A stretch of DNA of 27,268 bases, from assembly GCA_002320815.1 (NCBI GenBank), contig DCLA01000056.1:1-27268 (forward strand), in the 5' to 3' direction. Of this stretch, positions 1 to 6,676 are shown in pieces. The position numbers and the translations under genes were made by a program. The notes beneath the pieces were generated by a model. It had not been told where the DNA came from and did no database searches. It was given only the letters and a program-made list of their open reading frames with translations. This DNA comes from Myxococcales bacterium UBA1660. GTDB lineage: Bacteria > Myxococcota_A > Polyangia > Polyangiales > Houyiibacteriaceae. Numbering within the stretch: the first letter of the stretch is position 1; each line of letters starts with the position of its first letter.

Positions 1-113
1 GGCGCATGGGGGAACCGGGCCGAATCGGGCGGCTTGAGCGGATGCGCGGGGTTTGGAATGCTCCCGCGACCACGCGCGCGTCCACTGGGGACGCGGTCCA
101 AGGAGAAGCACCG

Positions 114-449
114 ATGAGCCTGAGCACCCTGACCGCCGAAGAGGCCATGATCTTGATGGGGATGCTGCGCGAAGTGGTGCAGGCCGATGGCGCCTACACC
201 GCCGAAGAAGCCGCCGAAGTCGCCAGAATCGAAAGCGCGCTGGGAGCAGAGCGCTTCGCGGCCGCAGTCGCGGCCGCGAAGCGCGAGTTCACCTCGCGGA
301 AGGCGCTGGCGAGCAAGGTCCACCTCGTCACTCGCCGCGAAGCCCAGGACGCCATCCTCGACACGTTGAGCGCCGTCGCGGCGAGTGACGACATCACCGC
401 TGGCGAAGACGAGCCCATCCAATGGCTCGCCACCGCCTGGAACCGCTGA
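114..449 (+). CDS. small TerB-like all-helical protein
   Basis: The 111-residue acidic/alanine-rich protein begins with a short helix and then has VVQADGAYTAEE, which resembles the Asp-Gly metal-site region of TerB/TerB-like domains. A second acidic stretch (AASDDITAGEDEP) lies near the C-terminus, as in that family's two-fold acidic pattern. TerB-like proteins are small helical modules linked to tellurite/stress phenotypes and membrane stress; the actual role here is unknown. I chose the ATG at 114 because AGGAG (101-105) lies 8 nt upstream; the frame is open further upstream, but that part reads as low-complexity noise. A 7-bp hairpin (77-83 with 89-95) sits just before the Shine-Dalgarno sequence. 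No signal peptide or membrane segment is visible. The family call is by motif resemblance only. Confidence 0.7.
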   Translation: MSLSTLTAEEAMILMGMLREVVQADGAYTAEEAAEVARIESALGAERFAAAVAAAKREFTSRKALASKVHLVTRREAQDAILDTLSAVAASDDITAGEDEPIQWLATAWNR

Positions 450-490
450 GCGGATTCGCTCCCAGGTATCGCCCAATCGATCCAGCCGGG

Positions 491-530
491 GGTGGCGGCC
501 GCCGGCGGACCGCCACCCTTCCGCCGGCGG
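491..530 (+). terminator. double inverted repeat (terminator, or REP-like element)
   Basis: Two perfect inverted repeats interlock here. GGTGGCGG (491-498) can pair with CCGCCACC (510-517), and CCGCCGGCGGA (499-509) can pair with TCCGCCGGCGG (520-530). The left arm of the second stem is exactly the loop of the first, so the two are either alternative folds or a pseudoknot. A CTTTTCC run follows at 537-543, which fits an intrinsic terminator for the TerB-like gene. Because a RAYT-like gene starts 69 nt downstream, a REP-type palindrome is the alternative reading. Confidence 0.5.
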
Positions 531-598
531 GCAGGCCCTTTTCCTTCGAAATTCTTCCCTCGATCCGCCGGCACGCTCCTTGATGGTCCTGCGAGCGG

Positions 599-1852
599 AT
601 GTCTCCGCCGCACATCGTCGTTCGGGGGGCGACGACTGCGATCAGCCGCCGCACCACTTTTCGGAAAGCCTTCCTGGCTCCGTGGGATCCCATGGTGCGC
701 GACATCTGGCTCTACTCGCTCGCGGACGCGGCCCGGCAGACCAACACGGACGTCCACATGTCGACGCTCGTGGTGAACCATCACCACACGACCGCGACGC
801 CCAACGAGGACAATTTCCCCGAGTTCCTGCGCCGGCTGCACCGCGACGCTAGCCGGGGCATCAACGCGCTTCTGCGCGAGGTCGGCTACGACGTGCCGCA
901 TCACGTCTTCGACAAACGACCCACGCACCGTATGCGGCTCCTGGATGGCGAAGCCCAGGTGAGCCAGCTGATCCACGACTTCCTGAACCCGGTGTCGTCG
1001 GGGCTCGTGGCGAAGCCGACCGACATGCCCGGTGGGCCGCTGATCGAGTTCGGTCACTGGAAGGGGGAAGGCTTCGTCATCAAGCGGCCGCCGATGGGAT
1101 TCAGCAAAGAACGTCCGTCCGAGGTCCTACTGTCGCCGAAGATCATGCCCGTCCTCCTCGCCGACTTCGATGGCGACCTGGACAAAGCGATCTTCGAGAT
1201 GCGCCGCCTCTGCCGAGGAGTGAAACAGTCGATGGCAAGGGCGCGGCCCTTCCCGCCCCTCGGAGCCCGTCGGCTGCGGCAGCTGCACCCTTTCGACGAA
1301 CCCAATTCTCCGGCCGAGGAGACGGGGCCCATCATCCCCAGCTTTCGCATCGGCGCCCGTGGTCTCGTGGGCTCCGAGCGATATCGCCGTGCAGCGACGG
1401 AAGTCGCCACGTTTCGCCGGTGCCACCGTCAGAGAAGACTCGAGCGCCGTCGAGGTGAGACCCCCTCCTTTCCCCACGGGACGTATGAGCTCCGCGTCCG
1501 CCACGGTGTTCCCGTCGACCCACCGCTGCCCGACGCTCTCGTCGCTGCGCCAGGCCCGCTACTCCACGAAGTCGAAGCCGAGTTCGCCTCGGGCAAACGG
1601 GAACCCACCGGTCGCCGCGAGACGCTGACGGCCGAGGTCGCGGACGCTTGGACAGAAGCGGCCTCAGCCGTGGTCGCAACCGAAGCGACCGACCTGGACT
1701 TCAGGGCCCTCCGCACTCCCGAAGCGGAGGGCGCCTCGGATACAGACGATCCCACACCCCGACCTCGACGACTCCGAAGTGGGAGCCGGAGGCTCGTCCC
1801 GCTTCTTCGGGTGAAGCGACGCCGCTCCAAGGGCAAAGGCCCACCTCGTTGA
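599..1852 (+). CDS. RAYT/IS200-like HUH-family transposase-like protein, probably degenerate
   Basis: 417 residues. The first ~140 residues follow the REP-associated tyrosine transposase (RAYT)/Y1 transposase pattern: an N-terminal PHIVVRGATTAISRRTT segment, a helix, then VNHHHTTATP (His 61-63), the HUH metal-binding motif, then NFPEFLRRLHRDASRGINAL. The helix that normally carries the catalytic Tyr (consensus Y-x-x-x-NPVxAGLV) reads LIHDFLNPVSSGLV (124-137), with His at 126 where Tyr is expected. The middle contains SFRIGARGLVG and FPHGTYELRVRHG, segments I associate with myxobacterial members of this family. The last ~110 residues are low-complexity and end in a strongly basic tail. Active RAYTs mobilise or cut REP hairpins; this copy may be inactive or repurposed. 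No terminal inverted repeats of a full IS were found, though palindromes lie on both sides. No good Shine-Dalgarno was seen, so the start is uncertain. Confidence 0.7.
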   Translation: MSPPHIVVRGATTAISRRTTFRKAFLAPWDPMVRDIWLYSLADAARQTNTDVHMSTLVVNHHHTTATPNEDNFPEFLRRLHRDASRGINALLREVGYDVPHHVFDKRPTHRMRLLDGEAQVSQLIHDFLNPVSSGLVAKPTDMPGGPLIEFGHWKGEGFVIKRPPMGFSKERPSEVLLSPKIMPVLLADFDGDLDKAIFEMRRLCRGVKQSMARARPFPPLGARRLRQLHPFDEPNSPAEETGPIIPSFRIGARGLVGSERYRRAATEVATFRRCHRQRRLERRRGETPSFPHGTYELRVRHGVPVDPPLPDALVAAPGPLLHEVEAEFASGKREPTGRRETLTAEVADAWTEAASAVVATEATDLDFRALRTPEAEGASDTDDPTPRPRRLRSGSRRLVPLLRVKRRRSKGKGPPR

Positions 1853-1871
1853 TGCAGACGCTTCGCGAACC

Positions 1872-1898
1872 GCGCCGTGGGGAAGGCCCCCGCGGCGC
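1872..1898. repeat. imperfect hairpin downstream of the RAYT-like gene
   Basis: GCGCCGTGGGG (1872-1882) pairs with CCCCGCGGCGC (1888-1898) around a 5-nt loop; the only irregularity is one T-G wobble. It lies 20 nt after the RAYT-like stop codon. It could be a terminator for that gene, although no U-tract follows, or the distal partner of a REP-like pair. The rest of 1853-2086, between the convergent RAYT-like and cysS genes, shows nothing else I recognise. Confidence 0.45.
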
Positions 1899-2086
1899 AT
1901 TGGTCCGTCCGTCGAGTCGTTCGCGACACCGAAACCGCTCCAAAACGGGCTGAGTCGCCCGCTTGCCCTCAGTGAACTGGCGCGCGGCGGCTCGACGGGC
2001 CGCGCAGGGACCCCTGGCCCACCGCCCCCCCCCTAACCGAGGACCTCGCCCACGCCGGTACCTGGGAGCGACTCGCGCGCGAGGCC

Positions 2087-3577
2087 TCAGGTCATGGTCC
2101 AGGTGGTGGCGGTGGGGGAGTCGTGGAGCTCGACGCCCTTGGCGGCGAGCTCCTCGCGAATCGCATCGGCGGCGGCGAAGTCCTTTTCCGCACGGGCAGC
2201 GACTCGGTCGGCGATCTTCTGCTCCACGTACTCCGGAGTGATCCCCGCCTTACCCGCTCGTCGGTCGCGGACGCGATCGAGGAACGCGACCGGATCCTGC
2301 CCGCCGAGCCCCAGCTCGGCGTCGAGCGCCACGAAGCCTGCGTGCGCGGCCGCGACGGCCGCCTTGGCCGCCTTCCCCTTCTTGCCCTGCGCCTTGTCGC
2401 AGAGCTCGTTCACGGCCTTCAGGAAGTCCTGCATCGCCGCGAGCCCCTTGGGCATGTTGAGGTCGTCGTCCAGCACGAGCTTCAAGGCCGCCGGGAACGC
2501 GCCGAGGTCTTCGGGCACCGGCTCCGACGAGTCGACCAGACGCTGCGGCGCGATGTCGCTGAGCCGTCGCCGTGTGGAATAGAGATACTCGACGCGACGC
2601 TCCGCTTCCTCGATCCCCGGGAAGCGCGGAGTGCCGTCCTCGCCGTCCTCGAAGTTGAGCCCGAGCGGCGCGCGGTAGTGCACCGACATCGTCCAGAGGC
2701 GGATGCTCTCCGGCTCGTGGAGCGGGAAGAGGTTCCGTACCGTGAAGAAGTTGCCGAGGCTCTTCGACATCTTCTCGCCGTTCACCTCGAGGAAGCCGTT
2801 GTGCATCCAGTGGTTCGCGAAGACCTTGCCGGTCGCGCATTCGCTCTGCGCGATCTCGTTCTCGTGGTGGGGGAACACCAGGTCGAGCCCACCGCCGTGG
2901 AGGTCGAGGGTCTCGCCGAGCTTCGCCGTGGACATCACCGAGCACTCGATGTGCCACCCCGGCCGACCGTGACCCCAAGGGCTCTCCCAGCCCCACTCGT
3001 CGAGCGGAGCCCCCTTCCAGAGCGCGAAGTCCGCCGGGTCCTTCTTGCGCTGGGCCTGCGCCTCATCGAGGCGACCGCTGGCGCCAGCCGCCATGTCGTC
3101 CAGCTTCCGCCCGCTGAGCCGCCCGTACCCCTCGGCGGATCGCACGCTGAAATAGACGTCTCCGTCGGCGACGTAGGCGTGCCCCTTGTCGATCAGGGTG
3201 GTGACCATGGCGTAGATGCCCTCCAGGTGGTCGCTCACCCGAGGCTCTTCGTCCGGCTTCACGTTGCGCAACGCGGCCATGTCCTCGCCGAAGGCGGTGG
3301 TCATTCGGTCGGCCAGCGCCCGGGGCTCCTCGCCCGCTTCCTTCGCGCGCTTCAGGATCTTGTCGTCGATGTCGGTGATGTTCCGGACGTATTCGACGGC
3401 CATCCCCGAGGCCCGAAGGTGCCGCACCAGGACGTCGTAGATGATGAAGCAGCGCGCATGCCCGATGTGGGCGTAGTCGTAGACGGTCGGGCCGCAGACG
3501 TAGACCTTCGCGAGGTTCTTCTCTTGCGTCTCGAACGGGCGCTTCTCGCCCGTCATGGTGTCCTGAATGCGAAGCAT
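2087..3577 (-). CDS. cysS: cysteinyl-tRNA synthetase
   Basis: This class I aminoacyl-tRNA synthetase charges tRNA-Cys in the cytoplasm. The 496-residue product is slightly longer than the ~460-residue E. coli enzyme. It has the HIGH signature (HIGH, 37-40, in YDYAHIGHAR) and KMSKS (269-273, in GEKMSKSLGN). The expected zinc ligands are Cys28 (CGPT), Cys212 (ECSVM), His237 and Glu241 (PHHENEIAQ). The C-terminal part is the helical DALR/anticodon region with a lysine/alanine-rich insert (KAQGKKGKAAKAAVAAAH). The frame extends to a TTG at 3613, but the ATG at 3577 (MLRIQDTMTG) matches the family start; no clear Shine-Dalgarno precedes it. It is divergent from the hydrolase gene at 3637 (59 nt between the start codons), so regulatory signals must overlap. 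Identification is firm. Confidence 0.97.
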   Translation of the reverse strand: MLRIQDTMTGEKRPFETQEKNLAKVYVCGPTVYDYAHIGHARCFIIYDVLVRHLRASGMAVEYVRNITDIDDKILKRAKEAGEEPRALADRMTTAFGEDMAALRNVKPDEEPRVSDHLEGIYAMVTTLIDKGHAYVADGDVYFSVRSAEGYGRLSGRKLDDMAAGASGRLDEAQAQRKKDPADFALWKGAPLDEWGWESPWGHGRPGWHIECSVMSTAKLGETLDLHGGGLDLVFPHHENEIAQSECATGKVFANHWMHNGFLEVNGEKMSKSLGNFFTVRNLFPLHEPESIRLWTMSVHYRAPLGLNFEDGEDGTPRFPGIEEAERRVEYLYSTRRRLSDIAPQRLVDSSEPVPEDLGAFPAALKLVLDDDLNMPKGLAAMQDFLKAVNELCDKAQGKKGKAAKAAVAAAHAGFVALDAELGLGGQDPVAFLDRVRDRRAGKAGITPEYVEQKIADRVAARAEKDFAAADAIREELAAKGVELHDSPTATTWTMT

Positions 3578-3636
3578 GGGGCGGCAGTCTGGCACTCCGA
3601 CGCGCCAGGGCAACCCTGGTGTGCGAGCCTCGATCC

Positions 3637-4242
3637 ATGGTCGCCCTCGCGTATCTCCACGGCCTCGGCTCCGGCCCCCGCTCCTACAAGGGGACTCATT
3701 TGAGACGCAGGCTCGCGCCGATTCCGCTGCTCCTTCCGGACCTCAACCGACCGAGCCTCGAGGCGCTGAGTCCCACCGCGGGCCTCGCGCACTTGGAGAC
3801 CGTCATGCCGGAGCGGGTGTCCTTGGTCGGCTCGAGCTACGGAGGCTGGCTGGCCGCGCTTTTTGCGGCTTGCCACCCCGACCGGGTCGAGCGCCTGGTC
3901 CTCCTCTGTCCTGGATTCCACCTCGCGTCGCGCTGGCCCGAGCTCGTCGGTCCCGTAGGGATGGAGCAGTGGAAGCGCACCGGGTCACTACCGCTGGAGA
4001 CCGGCGGGAACCTCCCGTGGTCATTCCTCGAGGAGTCGCAGGGGCTTCTGTCGGCGCCGCTCGTCACTCAACGCACGTGGATCGTCCATGGCCGGCAGGA
4101 CGCGGTGGTCCCCTTCGAGTCATCGGCGGCCTACGCCCGGGGGCAGGAGCACGTGACGCTGGTCCCGGTGGACGACGACCACGGACTGGCGAGCAGCCTC
4201 GACACCATCGAGGACCTCGTTCGAGGTCACCTGATCATCTGA
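3637..4242 (+). CDS. small YqiA-like alpha/beta hydrolase (esterase)
   Basis: 201-residue single-domain alpha/beta hydrolase resembling the YqiA/UPF0227 esterases. The N-terminal LAYLHGLGSGPRSYKG is the oxyanion-hole HG region, and the nucleophile elbow GSSYGG has Ser67. A likely acid is Asp155 in HGRQDAVVPF and the catalytic His is 182 in DDDHGL, so the triad is complete. Cap-domain material is minimal, consistent with a short-chain acyl esterase/thioesterase, but the natural substrate cannot be read from the sequence. There is no signal peptide, so it is probably cytoplasmic. An upstream in-frame GTG (3619) would add six residues; ATG 3637 puts the first beta strand (VALAYLHG) at the usual distance. 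It is divergent from cysS. Confidence 0.85.
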   Translation: MVALAYLHGLGSGPRSYKGTHLRRRLAPIPLLLPDLNRPSLEALSPTAGLAHLETVMPERVSLVGSSYGGWLAALFAACHPDRVERLVLLCPGFHLASRWPELVGPVGMEQWKRTGSLPLETGGNLPWSFLEESQGLLSAPLVTQRTWIVHGRQDAVVPFESSAAYARGQEHVTLVPVDDDHGLASSLDTIEDLVRGHLII

Positions 4243-4459
4243 CCCCCATTGGGCGTCGGTGACCGTCCCAGGTACCGCCGAAGACGACAAGTGCGAACGT
4301 GGTTCGCGGTGGGGCGCGGGCGCCAGGGCGCCGCGGGTGGGGCAATGAGCCCCGGGGGGAGCATCGGGCAGCGTCGCGCGAACCTGCGGAATGGGCCGAT
4401 TTTCAGCGGTAGAGGCATCGTGCAGGGGGTTGGATCCGTGTTTGCAACGCATCCGAACG
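4243..4459 (+). other. 217-nt intergenic region with a short perfect hairpin
   Basis: The region lies between the esterase stop and the L,D-transpeptidase start. GCGAAC (4293-4298) pairs with GTTCGC (4302-4307) around a 3-nt loop, a plausible but U-tract-less end for the esterase transcript. It must also contain the transpeptidase promoter. I could not place convincing -35/-10 boxes, and no small ORF or RNA gene is evident. Confidence 0.35.
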
Positions 4460-6421
4460 ATGTCTCGCCTCCTCGTCATCGCGGTCCTCGCCGCCGGATG
4501 CTCCACCTTCTCCAGCGCGCCGGATTCGGCCGAGCCCACCGCGTGGGCCCCGTCCGCCACCGGCGACCGCACCGACCCGGAGCCGGTCACCCCGGTACCG
4601 TCGGCCACCCGCATCGAGCTCTTCGAAGACGGCGATCGCTCGACCATCGACGCGCCGCCCCAGGACGCCATCGCGCTGGACCTGACCGAGGACTGGGTGC
4701 CCCTCGCCCTGCGCGGGACCCCGTCGGGCGAGGCGCCCAGCTACCAGGCGGACTACCTGGAAGCGGCGCGGGACCCGGCGGCGAACCAGGCCGTCTACGG
4801 CATCCTCCCCTCGTTCTCGGTGGTCCGAGCCCGCCTGGAGCAGACCGAGCGCCACGAGTGCCACGACCGCCTCCGCGACGGCTCCCTCGCCGAGGTCGAC
4901 GGCACCTTCATCGGCTGGCGCCGCCACCGCGAGGCCCAGCGTGGGCGCCGCCAGACCGTCGAGCGTCTCCGCCCGCGGCTCGAGGAGCTCCTCGCCGCGA
5001 ACGGCGAAGAGGAGCAGGGCAAGAGCGGCGAGGACGCCGAGACGGAGATCGAGGCCATCCGTGAGCGCCTGGCCGAGATCGAGCCCAAGGTCCTCGCCAT
5101 CCGCGAGGCCCAGGCCCACCTCCGCTGCGACGGCCTCCTGGCCGAGGGCGCCGAGGACGCGGTCATCGACGGCCCGACCCGCGAGGGCCTCGAGGCCTTC
5201 CAGGCTCGCAACGGCCTGCTCCCCACCCAGCGCCTCGACCCCGACACCCGCAACGCGATGCGCAACGACAGCCGCGAGCTCGACTTCCTCGTGCTCCTCC
5301 GGGTCCTCCGGGAGCGCGTCGCCGAGGCCTCCGGCATCCTCGCCGATGGCACCGCCACCGCCGAGTCCGGCAAGGTCCTCGGCTACTACCTCGACGGCGA
5401 GAAGCTGCGCACCCGCCCCAACGACCACGAGGTCCCGAACGCGGCGCCCGACCGCCTGAGCCGGGCCACCGAGGAAGCCGCCGAGGCCCTCGGGTGGACC
5501 GATCCCGCCGCCGCCCTCGAGCACCTCCGCGCCCTCGCCGAGAACCCCCTCACGGGTCCGGTCGCGGTGCGCATCTCCGAGCTCCCCCGGGGCCCCAACG
5601 AGCAGCTCGAGCTCCGCGTCGAGATCGACCGCGGCGACATCTACTACGACTTCCCCTACACCAGCGACGGTCGCCGCCGCGCCCAGCCGATGGACGAGCT
5701 CCCCGCGCTCACCATTTTCGCCAAGCGCGCCGACGGCACCGAGGAAGCCCTGGTCCGCTGGCCCACCACCGTCGGCATGTGGGCCCAGGAGCAGGTGGGG
5801 AACCGCGTCGGTCTCCGCTACGAAGAGTCCCCCGTCGGCGAGCGCGTCTGGCGTGACCTCATCGTGGCCCCCCGGTGGCTCCCGCCCCGCGGCATCCCCG
5901 ATCGGTCGCTGATGGTGCGCGAGGAGGGCGAGTGGCAGGCGGACTACGAGACCGTCGGTCCGGGCCCCAGCAGCGCCTACGGTCTGGTCATGCTGGTTCA
6001 CCACCTGATGCGCGAGCCCGAGAACGAAGGGGGCGAGCCCCGCTTCCTCGACCAGGGGATCCGCACGCACGGCACCGGCAACCTCCGCTCCATCGTGGAG
6101 GAGCACCAGGGCAGCCACGGCTGTCACCGGATGTTCAACACCAACGTGCTGCGTCTCTCCGGCTTCCTCCTCCGCCACCGCACCCACGTGCATCACGGCG
6201 AGGTCGGCGTGGAGTACAACCGGCGCCTCCGCGACGGCGGGCGCACCGCGCGCCTGGAGCTCGACTCCCGCGGCTACCGCATCGAGCTCGACCCGCCGGT
6301 CCCGGTGAACGTGCTCGAGGGCGAGATCCACGGCGGCCGCCGGCAGCCCATCGACGGTCTCCGGCCGCTGCCCGCCCAGCTCCGGGCCCGCGCGGCCGCC
6401 GCCGACTCCGACGACGACTGA
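4460..6421 (+). CDS. lipoprotein L,D-transpeptidase (YkuD) with peptidoglycan-binding domain
   Basis: 653-residue envelope protein. It begins MSRLLVIAVLAAGCS, a lipoprotein signal with lipobox LAAGC (acylated Cys14), so it should be membrane-anchored facing the periplasm. An Arg/Glu-rich helical, probably coiled-coil stretch (about 155-220) leads into a peptidoglycan-binding-1-like repeat (about 214-268; IDGPTREGLEAFQARNGLL). The C-terminal YkuD catalytic domain has HGT (His537) and SHGCHR (His553, Cys555 nucleophile, Arg557), the L,D-transpeptidase active-site pattern. Such enzymes form 3-3 meso-DAP crosslinks in peptidoglycan or attach proteins to it. The protein is about twice the length of simple YkuD enzymes because of the long N-terminal region and a beta-rich middle (400-520). 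The ATG at 4460 is chosen because it creates the signal peptide; the frame continues 23 codons upstream without one. It ends at a strong terminator, so it is probably monocistronic. Confidence 0.9.
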   Translation: MSRLLVIAVLAAGCSTFSSAPDSAEPTAWAPSATGDRTDPEPVTPVPSATRIELFEDGDRSTIDAPPQDAIALDLTEDWVPLALRGTPSGEAPSYQADYLEAARDPAANQAVYGILPSFSVVRARLEQTERHECHDRLRDGSLAEVDGTFIGWRRHREAQRGRRQTVERLRPRLEELLAANGEEEQGKSGEDAETEIEAIRERLAEIEPKVLAIREAQAHLRCDGLLAEGAEDAVIDGPTREGLEAFQARNGLLPTQRLDPDTRNAMRNDSRELDFLVLLRVLRERVAEASGILADGTATAESGKVLGYYLDGEKLRTRPNDHEVPNAAPDRLSRATEEAAEALGWTDPAAALEHLRALAENPLTGPVAVRISELPRGPNEQLELRVEIDRGDIYYDFPYTSDGRRRAQPMDELPALTIFAKRADGTEEALVRWPTTVGMWAQEQVGNRVGLRYEESPVGERVWRDLIVAPRWLPPRGIPDRSLMVREEGEWQADYETVGPGPSSAYGLVMLVHHLMREPENEGGEPRFLDQGIRTHGTGNLRSIVEEHQGSHGCHRMFNTNVLRLSGFLLRHRTHVHHGEVGVEYNRRLRDGGRTARLELDSRGYRIELDPPVPVNVLEGEIHGGRRQPIDGLRPLPAQLRARAAAADSDDD

Positions 6422-6440
6422 CTCACCGGTCCCCCGGCTC

Positions 6441-6472
6441 GAGCCCCGCGACGCCCGTTCGTCGCGGGGCTC
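6441..6472 (+). terminator. strong stem-loop terminator after the L,D-transpeptidase gene
   Basis: GAGCCCCGCGAC (6441-6452) pairs perfectly over 12 bp with GTCGCGGGGCTC (6461-6472) around the 8-nt loop GCCCGTTC. It lies 19 nt after the stop codon and is followed by a modest T-containing stretch (GGTCGTTCTCCCT). This fits an intrinsic terminator in a high-GC genome. Confidence 0.75.
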
Positions 6473-6497
6473 GGTCGTTCTCCCTCGAAGGCCCGCG

Positions 6498-6614
6498 CCA
6501 CGGGCGCCGAGCGAAGGCCTCCGCGCCACGGGCGCCGAGCGGAGGCCCCCGCACCACGGGCGCCGAGCGAAGGCCTCCACACCACGGGCGCCGAGCGGAG
6601 GGCCCCGCACCACG
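6498..6614. repeat. 28-bp direct tandem repeat, four units plus a partial fifth
   Basis: Units begin at 6498, 6526, 6554 and 6582, with a 5-nt remnant (CCACG) at 6610, so the period is exactly 28 bp. The first 15 bases, CCACGGGCGCCGAGC, are identical in all four units. The remaining 13 alternate between a GAAGGCCTCC form (units 1, 3) and a GGAGGCCCC/GGAGGGCCC form (units 2, 4), giving a 56-bp higher-order unit. A degenerate half-unit (GAAGGCCCGCG) precedes unit 1 at 6487. The period is not a multiple of three and the array lies in the intergenic region 63 nt before the lipoprotein hydrolase start, so it is non-coding. It may be a clustered protein-binding site or a slippage-derived minisatellite. 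Confidence 0.9.
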
Positions 6615-6676
6615 ATACCGCCGACGCGTGAGCGAGCGCCGCCGCCGTGAGCGCCGTTCCGGGCTACCCCTGGAGG

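Noticed and set aside
34..62. possible -35/-10 (TTGAGC and AATGCT) before the TerB-like gene
   Set aside because: The spacing is acceptable but the -10 match is poor; not distinguishable from chance.
6498..6614. CRISPR array
   Set aside because: The 28-bp units are directly contiguous with no variable spacers, and no cas genes are nearby.
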